This document shows positions 1 to 13,054 of a DNA stretch of 64,000 nucleotides, in pieces. Under the pieces are notes generated by a model that saw nothing but the letters and a program-made list of their open reading frames with translations, made no database searches and was not told where the DNA came from. The position numbers and the translations under genes were made by a program. The first letter of the stretch is position 1. The number at the start of each line of letters is the position of its first letter. The DNA comes from Opisthocomus hoazin (lineage: Eukaryota; Chordata; Aves; Opisthocomiformes; Opisthocomidae). The stretch spans positions 83,504,504 to 83,568,503 of the forward strand of contig NC_134414.1 of NCBI RefSeq assembly GCF_030867145.1, given 5' to 3'.

Positions 1-1015
1 TTTTTGCATTAAAATCTTCCTGTGAATTAATTAAAAACAGCTAAATCTATAAGCATACAGTGACTGCAGTGTAGTGCAAATAAAGTTTATTAAATTTAGG
101 AAGTCAAAAAATAGTTTCAGCATGTGTCGTTTTTTTGCTTTTAAAATTAGAATCCTCAATCTTTTTTTTCTTTCAGGAAAGTGTTAAATTGAACTGATAC
201 AGTCAATTTCCAGCTACAAGATGTTTGTAATCAGACTGTGGATTAACTACTTTATTGCTATAAAGGCATATCTAAACTAATTCGAGTTCAGAAATTGCAT
301 ATTTACATTTTGATCTAATTCTTTAACGTGGATTCACTGTCTCAAGTAAGTAACATGTATCATGCATAAGGCAGAATAATGGGCTTTGTTTATAACAAGA
401 TGAGAGATGTCATGCATCTTTAGTGAGACTTTTAAATTTTGAACTCAACATTCATATAATTAAAAAAGGGAAACGTCATGTAAATGAAACTTTTTCAGGG
501 TGAATGCAAAGTAATTAAAAAACCCCAACAAATCCACAATAAAATGATAGTTATAGTAGACCATGAAAATTGAAGGAATATAAAGCTTTTTTTCTTGGGA
601 AGAGGAATTTTCAGTAATCCAGTTTATATCTTATATTTTCATTAACAAGATAGATCATAGAAGAGGCAGTGTGGATATTAAATGAACAGATAGAGTTCTC
701 CAGGGGCCTGCATCTACATTTAAACAGGAGTCCTGTATTCAGCATGGAGCATTGTACTACCAGGTCAACTGTGGATCGACTTAAGAGTGATCAGTGTAAG
801 CATCAACAGAGCAAAAAAACTACAAGAAAGACTTTATAAGAAAGAATGTATAAACTGGATTGGTTAAAAAAGACAAGTTTAAGCAGATACATGATAAAGC
901 ACTTAAAACATATCAATACGTGCTGAAAAAAGGTAAAAACTCTGTTTTAAATGTTAATGGCAAACAGTTAGATGCAGCGGGTTTAAACTACCACAAGCAA
1001 GGTTCAGGTTATACA
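1..1015. other. AT-rich non-coding sequence
   Basis: I see no gene or recognisable repeat here. All frames are closed by frequent stops. A pyrimidine tract ending in CAG near 175 followed by a GTAAGT-like site near 344 resembles splice signals, but the stretch between them has early stops in all three frames, so it is not called an exon. Confidence 0.6.
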
Positions 1016-1606
1016 TGACGTGCGGAATCAAACTTCACAACTCAGAGAGTTATGAAGCAGGTATGTTTATTGCGGCGCCGGGTGCAAGGGGGATCGCTCC
1101 TCCTAACTTGCACACTGAGTCACGAAGCATGCACCTATTTATTACAAAGCTTATCTAAGTAGGCTGGACTATTGTAATTATTTCTAGGAATTCATTATCA
1201 TACTCCACCCCCCTTTAGCACTTGCGCAGTGTCGTCTGGTGGTCGTCTGAGGGGGTCTTCTGGATGAAGGCTTGTAGTCTTCCTCGCTGTGTGCTTTCAC
1301 CTTTGGCTCAAAAATTCCTGAGTTGTCTGTGTTGGCCGAGTCCCAAACCATAGAAACAGTTTCAGCTAGAGAGTTACTTCTTACAGACAATGAAGTTCTG
1401 GTTATCAGTCCTTGTTTCTCTTTGTCTGTCTCGCGAGCAGTCCTTGTTAGCTACATTTGAGCCACAACAGTCCTTGTTAGCAAGATTACAAAGAGCAGAA
1501 CTAAATTAATTAACACGGTTTAACTCTTAACATAGATGCAAAGTTATATAACAAAATTAAACTAAAGCTATAGCAAAATCGAACTAATTGTCAATTCCCC
1601 ACATCA
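1016..1606 (-). mobile_element. Solo LTR of an endogenous retrovirus, 4-bp target duplication
   Basis: A 591-bp block bounded on the plus strand by TGACGTGCGG and by ATCA at its right end; read from each end the termini form an imperfect inverted repeat (TGACGTGCGG versus TGATGTGGGG, 8 of 10). It is flanked on both sides by TACA (1012-1015 and 1607-1610), the 4-bp target duplication usual for class I (gammaretrovirus-like) elements. Orientation is minus: on that strand a TATA-like AATAAATA lies near 1135-1144 and an AATAAA signal at 1066-1071, followed by about 50 bases to the end, which is the order U3, R, U5. A direct repeat of about 15 bases (CAGTCCTTGTTAGC) occurs twice in U3 near 1438 and 1469. 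No gag, pol or env is attached, so this is a solo LTR left by LTR-LTR recombination. Confidence 0.8.
1066..1071 (-). promoter_or_regulatory. AATAAA polyadenylation signal of the solo LTR
   Basis: AATAAA on the minus strand about 65 bases downstream of the TATA-like box and about 50 bases before the LTR end, the spacing expected for the end of R. It supports the minus orientation of the LTR. Confidence 0.6.
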
Positions 1607-4600
1607 TACACTAAGGCATTTTTCAAATTGTAGAAAAAGTAGATTACCATAATAAATTGCCTGTAGAAGGCACGCTGTGCCTTACACTAGATATCTTCCA
1701 GAAAATTCTAAACAAAGTATATCACAACTAATATGAAAAGAGATGTAGGAAATGAGAACGTCAAAAATAGGAAGAGGACAGAACATAGATGATCTCTCTT
1801 TGTTTCTTTCAACTCTCTCGACTCTGACAGGATGACTGACAGGATGACAGATTTCTAGATTAAGTTTTGGGAGATATGTCTGTAAAATCTTCTGTCTCAC
1901 CAATTTCTTATGAAATTTGGAAACTCAGCCAATGTACCTAAATTAGAAGACTAGAGGACTTCATCCAATCTGTAGTCAATTCAAAGATAAATGACCTTCC
2001 AAATGATTAATTTGGTTAAATGAAATTCATAGACATGAAAACAAGCTCCACCCCTCATGATTCCTTTCCTCTCTCACTGTGTGCCTTTCACGACTACAAA
2101 TACATCCAAAGGAAAAAAATAATTAATGTTCATGTGTAAATATGTTAAAGGTATAATACATTGATGATGGCTTATAACAATCGGCAATCATTGGATGGAT
2201 CACACAATTTGTGTTAAAAAGTCATCCCTTTTTTCTGATAAAGATTTTGAAATATCAAAACAACAAAAAAAAATCAAAACCAGACAAACACATGATTGAA
2301 ATAGTCATTGCTTATTTGGCAATCCAAATAATTTTCAAATTACTTGTCTTGTGAACAGACTTATGGATACTAGAAAGACAGGACTTTGTTCTACTTGGAT
2401 GAACTCACAATAGACTCAGATACTTTGTAGGTAAGTTAATAAGATAATCTGCAGAACCATGTTTAATACAAAGCCAGAAAATGGACAAACTTCCCTCTTA
2501 TTTCCACACAAGGAAAGCTTGCTTCTTTGATTGTGTGTTTGGTTTTTTTCTGGAGTAAGGAGAAGATAATTGTTATAGACCTTTCATAATAATCTTACAA
2601 AAGACATCTGATAACTCATGAAAACTCTAAAAGAACACTGCACTGTTATTTGCGAGTAATCTGGGAAAAGCTGTCATTCCTAACTGCAGTACTGCATGCA
2701 AATGATTGTACCAAGAGTACTTTGGTTAAACTTGGATTGCTTTTTGGAAGCTCTTTAATATGCAATGAAGGCAATATATACAACAGAAACCAAGCTACAT
2801 CACTAGGTATTTTCTTTCAAAGAATTATCAAAAGCATCATGAAATGGGCTGTAGTATTTATGACAATACAGATTATAGTATGATGCAGTTTGTTAAAATA
2901 GAACATTTTAGGTTTCAAGTAGACAGAAGGCAACTTGCAGATATTTAAAGAGACCTAAGGACCAGAAAATAATTCTGCTATTCAGTAAACTGATATATTA
3001 AGCTGTGTTTAAAAACACAGATCAAATATAATTAGAAATATAAATGGAAATTTCCCTTTGTTAAGAATCTTGCTACAGTAAGTTATTATATTACATCCCA
3101 CAAAAATCCTGTTCAGAACATCCAAGCTTTCCCATTCTGCAGTTCTGCAAAAGTACTCATCTCAGGAGATCTCTACTCAATTTTTCTATTAAAGAAAATA
3201 ATCATCTGTCATAATTTTAGATTTCTCCATTTTTTGTGCAGGACTTAAGCTAAATTTGCAGTAACAACCCTCTGTCTTTTAAAAGTGCTTAACTATGAAG
3301 GAGAATTATGAGTCTTTATGAACTCAATATCTAGTTAAACAGTATAAGATTCTACTATAGTCACTAGCCTTTGAAGCAATACATGATACCTACATAGCAT
3401 GATATCTATCCAATGCATTTTTTTTAAAGTGTAATAGTTCTACAATATGGTACAAATTATGTTAAAATTCTCTGAAATAACTTAATGCATGTATATAAAT
3501 GTGTTTGTATGCAAGTAAAGCTCACAAGGAAAGAGCTTTAAGGTAAATTTATACTTCTGCTACTATTAATCAGACCCTTCAGAAGGAAGCATTCAATTAC
3601 TGTTCTGTCAGTTCTCTTTGGGACCTATTTCTTTTGATCTTTATAGCAGCCTCATTCCATTCCAGTGCCCTTTTCCATATCCTCCCTGGATTATTTTCCA
3701 CATCAAAGCAGGTCTTTCTTGCCTCTGTGGACTTCTGAATTTTGATCTTTCTACAGTCACTATGAGAGAGAAAGCAGAAAAAGTAATACTAAATATACAC
3801 TATGTTAACCTCTGTTGTATACAATAAGTTTACTAGGACTTCACAGAATACAGTATCAACTAAACTTGTAAAATCTTGATTTACCAAAAGATTTTGCTGC
3901 CAAGAAAATTGCTATGAGAAGAAATAGTAGACTACTTGTCATGCATCTATCAGTTCCCCTCTGTATATAACCAACCACTAGTAATTGTTCTTCATTCAAG
4001 AGGTCAGTGCCATCAGAAGGAAATCAAATAGGTATATTCATCTCTAATGCTTTGATAAATAAACCCAGTTCCTGCTTACTAGCTGGAAAGTATGAGGTCA
4101 CTGTGAATTGTTTAGCTGATTAATTTTGATGGACTGTAATTTTAGAGAAGTGGAACAAATAAAATGTCCTACATTTTTAGTGAGATATTTTCTAAGGAAC
4201 AAAAATAGTTATTATATTCTTATTGCATTATTAGTCTATCTCAGGTTTATAGTGAACCAATTTAACTTCTGAAGACTAGGGAAGAAAAGTTCCCATGCTC
4301 CAGTTTTAGCCTTATAGCAACAGCTGTATTCTCAGCTTTCTAAGTTTTTTTGTGACTGTTCAGTCTGTACTCCCAGTCATCTATCCCACACACTCAGACA
4401 GAACAGTTTTTAGCTCTGTTGACAAAACACCACAAGTTACAGCAAATTTAGATAAGCCCAGTGGCACATACAATTATACCAACTGTGAAGCAAATCACCA
4501 GTCTGATTTCCTGGACAAAATGACTTTGGTAGATCTATGTTATTGAAGCAATCAGCTGGTCTTTTATTTCTTGTAACACAGGGGTGGCAATTTCAAAGCG

Positions 4601-7600
4601 GAGCCCTAAGTGTCCTTTGTTTAGTCTTTTTGCATACAGCAAACTCTTAAAGTGAATGTAAGATAAAGAAATAATGTAATCAGAAACAAGATTAGGATGC
4701 AGAGTATTTGATAAAGTTATGGAAAGCTAGTTCAGGAGAAGTAAAAAAGGAAATGTGGCTATGCTACTATGGGACCCCTGTTCTAAAGTTCTTGCCTCCA
4801 ATTTAACACACAGCATTCAAAAGAGGCTATTATTCTGTTAACATGACAACAATATTGCTATTCTATCACAATAAAAAATGTTTTATGTTCTACTTATCAG
4901 TAATTCTTACAAGTCATGTCTATTTTGAGCAAGTATATCTTGACTGAAAATCCTAGAGTTCAACAGATATCTATTTTTATAGGTTTTGTTAATTTGGTTG
5001 TTTTAATAACAAATATTTGAACAAAAGGTAAAATCTTGGTTATACAGCAGTCAGAAGAACATTGTCTAACTTCCTAACTTGGGAAAGACTAGTATCTTTG
5101 GACACTTTCTATTTACCCAAGCTGAGAATGATCAGGAGTCACTATCTCTACATACTTTAATGAAAAAATTTCTTTGATTTGATGAGATAGATAGATAGTC
5201 TCAGGTGTAAAATCAGAAATAGCATCACAAAGTCATTGGAATTACAGTAGAGTAAGAAACGGCATAAGCCTGAGAATCTAATTATTACAGTTACCAGCAT
5301 GCAACCACTGTAGGAAAAAGCTAATGGAAAGATCAAAAATGCCTGGATTCCTAGAGTAATTGTTTTTCTCTTTGCTTGTAAAAGAACAATGCTTAGCCAT
5401 CTTGTAAAGTGATCTCAACTTCAGAAGTCCAAAGTAGAAGTAATCCTAACCAAGAATTCACGTTAACAGAACTCTTCATAGACAAATTGTTTTCTGTCTT
5501 TATACTTCACTCAAAAATCGAAAGTAAATTTCCATAAAAATAGTAAACAAACAAACACACACACATTCCACCGCACCCCAAGAGCTGGCATCAAGTATTA
5601 AGCAGTGTTCCAACCATAGGAATGAAAACTTCAAAACATATGGCAAGCCATGTGGGAATGCTATCTCATTAACAGTTTCTTGAAAAATCTCTTTTGGGAA
5701 AATACAATCAGATTTATTCATTTAGAATCAGTTTCATTGCAGTAGTATAAATTTAGCCTTTTGGTCCAAATGGATAGTCAGATAACAGCAGAACACTCTT
5801 GGTACATATGCTGTTTTAAAATATTTTAGACAGATTTAGAGGCAATGATGCATTAAAGCATGCCTCTATGAAAGGTGACCATTTATCCATTATCGGTTTA
5901 ATCTGTTTGAATGTGATAATAATAAAAGCAACTTCACATGGCAAGATACAACCAGTTATTGACCAAACACTTTTAGCACAGTATAATATCTAGAAGGCAT
6001 TTCTTATAAGCTGTCTTTACCAATGAGTACTATAGCTGTTATGAAACTAGTACAGGATTACTGTCCTCTCAAGTTGTTTGTGCTGGGAAAGCAGATATCT
6101 GATAAGATTCAAAGAAGGATGGGTTGGTGGGTGGGGGTGTTTCCATTTTCTCTTTTTTAAAGCTGTTTGGAGAGCACTAAAATAAAAGGCAATCAGAGAG
6201 GATTACAGAAATCAAGAATACAGTATACAATTCTAAAATCTCTGACATGATAACAAAATTATGAGACAGTAAGTAAGTACATAAGATATCTATAATGTAG
6301 ATCTTAGCCTGAAGTGAGAGAAGAATGAGATTAAAGAAAGCTAGGCATGTTATTTAGATTTTGTTTCAGGAACAATATGAGACATATAAAAGCCTTGGTG
6401 TATTTTTTGGCTGTTTCCTAATCACTTTTGCCTTGTGATGAAAACAGACATTGAAATAGGCATCAATAATTAAAATTAACTTGTTTTCAAAGTATAATAA
6501 TGTGATCCATGATGTGATAATATGATCCATATTTCTAATAATCTGATCCATATTTCTTTTTCCCCCCTACAACTTTGTTGTTAGCAGTAGTAATGATGCT
6601 TGTGGTAATAACGATGCTGTTCAGCCCCAGGAAATCTTTATTTATAGTTTAACATCAAATGACCTTGTAATAGCTTTTTTTACAGCTACTAGTTGATGCA
6701 GATTTTTCCTTTTTATCCAGCTAATAAATTCTCCTTAGATTTTGTTTCTAATTCTCATTCTCACAGGATAGATTGCAGTTCCCCAGGAGTTACTGTCTGG
6801 GAATAACTAAAGGCATTCAGTTTGCATATTTGATTGCAAAGATGCGTAACAAGAAATAAAAATAAAGTTATTCCAGTGCTTTATTTAATAGACTCCCTGA
6901 TAGTGTGTTTGTTGATATGCCTGATAATGCTGAATGAGACTAGAGTTTTCACCATAAAGTCAAGATGATTTTTACACATTTGCAATATGTAATAAAGTAG
7001 TCTTGACATAAAATATCTTTAAGGTTATCAACAAGGGTTTATGTAAATGTGTTAATAGATGACTTTATTGATGAATTTTATTTTCAGTTATTGTGGAGTA
7101 TTAGAAACACTATGGTAATGTTTATAATGTCTTGTTTGGCTATATTTAATTCCTGGTGAGAATAGACTTATGTGTGCTCTGCTGGACTTCCTGTGTTGAC
7201 AATACATTCGCCTGATATAAATTATAAAATTAATATGTGCTATTTGAAGTCTGAGAGACAAGTAACAGCATGCTGGAATAACCTATGATGTAAAAAATAG
7301 TTTCCTGAAGACTGATGGGATTTTACAGAAAGGACAGAAATGGAAAATCAATGGGCATATTTTGATCCTATCAGCAATATTTCAGAAGCATTACCTTCTC
7401 CACTACATATGCATAAATATGTATAAAAATGCTTTAATCTTGAATTGTGGAGGTTTTATACATTGTTTTATTTTGCTGTGGTTTTTAACACCGTAGTATA
7501 CTAAATCAATGTCTGAATTAATTTTGAATTAAGGATTAAGATTTTAAAATTTTTTTCAATGTAATTTTTTTATATATGATGTCCTATCACATCAGTACAT

Positions 7601-10600
7601 AGCCAGAAAACACAGCAGATGACCATGTGATTTCAGACTGAAACATAGTAATTAAAGACCTATAAACCAAATTCACCTACAGATGTCTGCGTGGAGCAAA
7701 CTATATGAGAGCAGATACATTCTGTGTGGGGTTTTTTTGAGAAATCTATTACTGAGAAAGGCAAAGAATTTATTGTGAAGGTATGCATCAACCTTCATTG
7801 TACATGCCACTTGATGGACTCTTTTTTTCTGACGTCTTATCAGGAAGATGATACTGCAACACAGTCACTCCACACAAAAAATCTGAAGGAACAGCAGATA
7901 CTAAATAATATGAATAACATAGAAAAAATGATTGTAAATGATGCATTTTGACTTCTGTGCTACAAATGTTTTGTGATTTTTCTTGTACAGAAATTCTTAA
8001 AAAATTCTTATATCTGATCATACTTTCTATATTCACATTTAATCATTATTGCCTGTTTTCTGTTACCATTATATGAAAGGAAGTATTAGAAACACGTTAT
8101 TAAAATATCCATGGTAATGAGTACTGGTTGAATTATTTGTTAGTAATGGTACCTGTTAAATATTTTGCTACCTATTTCATTATTTCCAAATTACTGGAAA
8201 TAAATAGACAAAATATTCAAAAATTATGTACTGTATGCGCTGAGAATGTATTAACTGCAATAACAATAACTGCCGTTAGTAAGCTGCCTTTACTACATTG
8301 TGCTCTTAAACTACGAATTAAAATTCACTGACATGACCTTTGCAGGAGTCAAGTAAATACTATGACATCCTTCTTTACCAATCCAGTTTTCATTAAGAGG
8401 TATGAGGAACAGTTTTAAAAAGTTTTCTTCAAGTGAAGGGCTTCTTCCTGGATTACAGTATTGGATTGGGTTTGGGGACATACTAGTTTAATATTACAGA
8501 TAATTCTTGAGTTTTCCTGTGACTCTTTGTCCTCAAAGTTCCCGGTTTTGGTATGGGCCTATCAGACTATGTAATCACCATGCAGTCAGTTTTGGAAGCA
8601 GACAGGTGTACTATGACTCCTGTTCAAAAAATTACATAATTTAAAAAGAAATCTTGATGTTGTACCTCTAATATCCTCTTTCTAGTAGAAATAGCAAGTA
8701 AAATATTTTAGAAGTAGTTTCTGTAAAAATTAGGTAAAAAAATATTTATAATAAAATTTCTGACTGCATGTCTTGTAAATTAAAGATGAAAGAGTCTTCT
8801 CGTATTAGACCTCTTTGTTTGCTTTAGTGAGAATGTGATTATTTTCCACAGTTAAAATTCAGTGTATTATATTCTATATTAGTTTGCAGTTCAGTGGGTT
8901 GACCTAAGCGGATTTGGTGCCGAGGTCTGTTACAATATTAAAATGCATGATACCTTGTCTGAAGTCAGTGATGTTCCAAGAAACAAAAGCCAGAAGTTAA
9001 CAAGAAATAGACCAAATGTCATCTCAAAATGCACGTTAAAATGCTGCTGTGACATATATGCAGGTGTTGTGTGTTGATTTTGTCAATGCCATGAGACCAT
9101 GACCTGAGCCCCTTCTCTCTCTGATGGTCAAGTGGGCAAAGAAGTAAAATGAGACTTCAGTGACAGCGTGGGAAACCAGGACTTGCCCCTACAGACTGTA
9201 AGGAGTGGCCGGCAGAAGAAGTCAAGGGTAGACAGATCTTTTTTCTAGGAAAAGAGAAAGGTTTTTTTCTACAAAAATTTTGCCATTGGTGTAACTCGTG
9301 TGATAAACACAAGAGCCTGAGCAGTAGGCACTTCTCACACCATGGCTTTCTTCCACCTTGTCTATTTGAAGTTTCCCTTCCCTGGAAAGAAAAATGTTAC
9401 TGGAGGGGGCTTGTGGACAGCTTTATGATGTTTTGATGCAAGATCTGAGCATGAACAAGATATCTGTTGAGACTGAAGATGTAAATCCAAAACCCCAATT
9501 CCAGTAACAACTCTAGAATTTAAAACACGGTACTGTGTGGATGTGTCCCACGCAGATCTTCCTCTGGTGGCCACACAGCACACAGGAATCTGGAAAATAG
9601 GCTGTAGCTTCATTTTTCTCTTAATCACTTCTGATTCCTTTCAACTTGCACTGCATTTCCATAAACGATGGTTTACAGTGAAGCTGTGCAGGTAAAAAGA
9701 CACAAACATTTGTTTCTATGGAGTGATATTGTCTTTTATTGCATCAGATGAAGAGTCTGGAAAAGATAAATCATTTTTTAGGCATCTTGTCTTTTTAACT
9801 TAATTATATGTTTATTTATATCCCACCTCTCTGCCATTTAAAAATAAAACTACAACTTCGTTTAAAAAAGAAATCAAAATGAAACACCAAAAAAACTCAA
9901 TAGACTTCTATTGCAAAGAATAATAATACTTTTTTTTGTTCAGCTAAAGAAAGGATTCTGAAGTTGGAATTATTAGCTTATGAATTCCCCTGGGTCCAGG
10001 ACTCTTCCATTAGAGCAAAAAAAGGAAATAAAAAAAAATTCAGGTTACATTTTCAGTTCTTTTTTTAAACTCCTTCTGTTGACAGTTCTTATTCTACTGC
10101 CGCCAGAATACAGATAGTACGATGAGAGTTAACATATAGCACAATTTTTTGTTCTTAAATAACTTTATATTTTCTACTAAAGTTTCTTTGAGATACCCAG
10201 AAGCTAAAATGAATTTAGGTATTATGTCTTGTTTTACACCATATACAGAGTGGCATAGGACATCTTATTGCTTTGCACTGTGTGTCTGTTCACTAAATGA
10301 AATCAACCATCCATTCTTTCAAGATATCAAACCAGCCCTTTTCACACTAAAAATTTACTTTAAAAAAGTATTTAATACAAAGAGCTGTGTTCAAGCCTAG
10401 TTTTTAAAGTTTGTTTGATTTTTAAGGATTTTTTTTTTTACTAGCAGGCTGCATTTATTTTTTTTACTCCTTACTTGATACACATATTGCATGATGACTA
10501 TTGTTTTTTGTGTTTTTTTTTTTTATTTATTCCTTCAGCAAGTAAATGTTATTCTTCTAGGGAAGCTGTTTGATGGTGCAGAAAATCTTATCATTCTGAT

Positions 10601-11410
10601 AATCATAGTCTGATTCGCTGATACTGGATTCAGCAATAAAACAAACAATCGGCCTGCTGTTAGTAACTCATCTTACCTATTTAATTGGAAATGACACTTC
10701 AGATGAATAAATGCATTTTTTTCCGTTAATCCAGCTCTCATTTTTTAATTACTTGATGCTGAATATAACCATTTTGTTTGCAAGTAATTTTATCTTAAAG
10801 GTCTAATGATTTATTAAAATGGAGTGCCATAACTCTCTACATAAGCACATAATTTCTGAATCTTTCAGGAAAATATCCTGCTTATCGAAGAGTTGTATTG
10901 TAGGTTTTGCTAAAGCTTTGACTTATTTCTGCAAATAGTAATTATAGCGCACATTTTATAAATAACAGTAAAGCACTGAGAACAAAATTAATACTATTAC
11001 TAGATAATATTCTTTTATTATTATTTTAGGAATACCACTGGAGCTGACATAAAAAAGAGACTGCTTTAGAAAGATGAGGGTTAAATGTATGACATGACAA
11101 ATGAGCTTCTGAGGCAGAAAGCATGATATTATCCTTTTCTAGAGTATATATTCTATGCTGATATTGAGGTTCCAAATATGGAAACTAAAGAAAAACAGAA
11201 CTGTAATTGCCCCCTTTTTAAAACATTAAGGTTTTTAACATTAGAATCTATATTAGTAAAAAAAATGATAGAAAAAGTTTATACAAAAACCCACAGTTTT
11301 TTTGGGGGTGTATTTCTGCAGAAGTTCTTGGTGATCACCATCCACACTGAAGGTTCTTACAGTACCTGCAGATTGCGCCAAGTGACTGGAAAAATAAATG
11401 ATTAAATACT
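1607..11410. other. Gene desert, AT-rich non-coding DNA
   Basis: Almost 10 kb without a supportable gene or a clearly recognised repeat. Open frames are short and have no family resemblance. Simple repeats are minor, for example a few GATA units near 5190. A stretch near 9050-9650 is slightly richer in GC but shows no motif I can name. Parts of 6560-6850 and 10560-10950 have the low-repeat, moderately AT-rich look of conserved non-coding DNA; this is an impression only, as conservation cannot be judged from one sequence. Confidence 0.6.
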
Positions 11411-12500
11411 TGTCTACTTCAAATGGGACATTCTTCAATGACTATAACCTGTTAAGAAGGGATGGGATCTACCTGTCTAGAAGAGGCAAGGGGTTCTGTG
11501 GGAGCAGTCTGGCCAACTTGGTGTGGCAGGCTTTAAATAGAAGGACTTCTGGGCGGGGGGGAGGGAAGGGGGAGGACAGTCCAAAGTCATGGTTCTCAAG
11601 CCTTTGGATCCATCTGGGGAATAAGCCAGGCCAACCACAGCGGTGACAAATGTTCTTTAGCTGCCTCCCAAGTTGGGAACCAGAAGGCCAATCACCTTAA
11701 GAGTCTGTATGGCTACGGTGGAAAATCTGTATGCTCATTTACTGCTCTGAAATGCCTCTACACCAATACACACAGCATGGGGAATAAACAGGAAGAAGTA
11801 GAGACCTGTGTATGGTCGCAGGGCCATGATCTCACTTCCATTGCAGAGACATGGTGGGGAAGCTCTTATGACTGGAATGCTGTCATAGATGGCTATGTAC
11901 TTTTTAGGAGACAGGCCAACAAGGCGAGGTGGTGGATTTGCTCTGTATGTGAGAGAGCAAGTGGATTGTACGAAGCTCTTCCCAGGGGTGAATGAAGAAC
12001 AAATCAAGAGCTTATGGGTAATAATTAAGGGACAGGCCAATACGGGTGATGTTATTGTGGGTGTTTACTACAGGCCACCTGACCTGGAAGAGGAAGTCAG
12101 TGAGGCCTTCTACAAGCAGCTGAAAGAAATCTCACAATCACAGGCCCTGGTTCTCATGCAGGACTTCTGATATCTGCTGGAAAAACCACACAGCTGGGCA
12201 CACACTGAGTCCAGGAGACTTCTGCAGAGCGCTGACAGTAACTTGTTGACTCAGGAGATGGAGAAGCCAAAGAGGAGAGGTATGCTGCTGGACCTTGTAC
12301 TGACAAACAGAGGAGGACTGGCTGAGGTTGTGAAGGGTTTGGGGAAGCCTTGGCTGCAGTCACCATGAGATGGTGAAGTTCAGGATCCTGAGTGGAGGAA
12401 GCAGGCCAATAAGTAGGGTCACAACTTTGGACTTCAGGAGAGCTAACATTGGCCTCTTCACGGACCTACTTACAGGAATCCCTTGGGTTAGGGCTTGAGA
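11411..12500 (+). mobile_element. CR1 LINE fragment: end of ORF1 and endonuclease part of ORF2
   Basis: Plus-strand CR1 sequence. 11411-11540 encodes the end of the ORF1 esterase-like domain (DGIYLSRRGKGF, where CR1 normally has His for the Tyr). After an inter-ORF stretch with a G-rich run, ORF2 starts near 11777 with MGNKQEE and shows endonuclease landmarks: ETWWGSS, a frameshift near 11920 within the RRGGG region, and YYRPPD near 12070. The GDFN motif is broken: the frame reads LMQDF and then stop at 12168-12170. Weak homology (LLDLVLTN, then LDFRRAN-like remnants) continues to about 12490 with more stops. The reverse transcriptase half is absent from this strand. Old, non-functional copy; exact ends uncertain by tens of bases. 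Confidence 0.85.
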
Positions 12501-12504
12501 AGGT

Positions 12505-12800
12505 AGGGAGACAATGACATCTGCCAGCTCCCTCAGCACTCTTGGATGCATCCCATGGATTTGTGGGTGCCCAGTTTGTTTAAATAATCTCTAACCCAAT
12601 CCTCCTCAACCAAGGGAAGGTTTTCCTTTCTCTAGGCTATCTCTCTTACATCCAGGGACTGGAATGCCACACATCAGGCTCAGACTTTGCAAGCCACAGT
12701 CTTTTTCAGGAAATACTTTAGAAAAGTACTGTGAAAAAGCTCCTGTTTGACTTACACCCATTGACCTTGACAGGCTTTGGATCAAGCCCAAGAAGTCCTT
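12505..12800 (-). mobile_element. CR1 LINE fragment: linker between endonuclease and RT
   Basis: On the minus strand the reading [13 protein letters not shown] (ends near 12487-12551) is preceded by EEDWVRDYLNKL and THKSMG (near 12570-12610). This is the conserved CR1 segment just upstream of the RT domain, where other copies in this window read KSMGPDE and [12 protein letters not shown]. Further upstream, to about 12800, similarity fades. The fragment abuts the plus-strand endonuclease fragment in the opposite orientation and contains neither RT core nor 3' end. It may be an inverted part of the same insertion or a second insertion. Confidence 0.65.
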
Positions 12801-13054
12801 ATTATCACAGTAAGTTTGCTGTTCAGTGAATTAACCCCATGGACAGTTTACAAAAACAACCAATGTGTATGTCGCTCATTGACCAGGTAATTGTCCGAAT
12901 GAATGCAAAAGACTAACAGACACTGGCAGTGCCACAATAGACTATGTGGAAATCCCCTTTATCTATTATGGATAAGTGTTCTGTATATTCTGACACAGTG
13001 ACAGAAAAGAAAACATTTTTGTCTCCTTCACCGTTTAGAGGCTCTTATTCTAAT

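Noticed and set aside
176..344. Possible exon between a pyrimidine tract with CAG and a GTAAGT-like donor
   Set aside because: All three frames stop within the first few codons and nothing else supports transcription.
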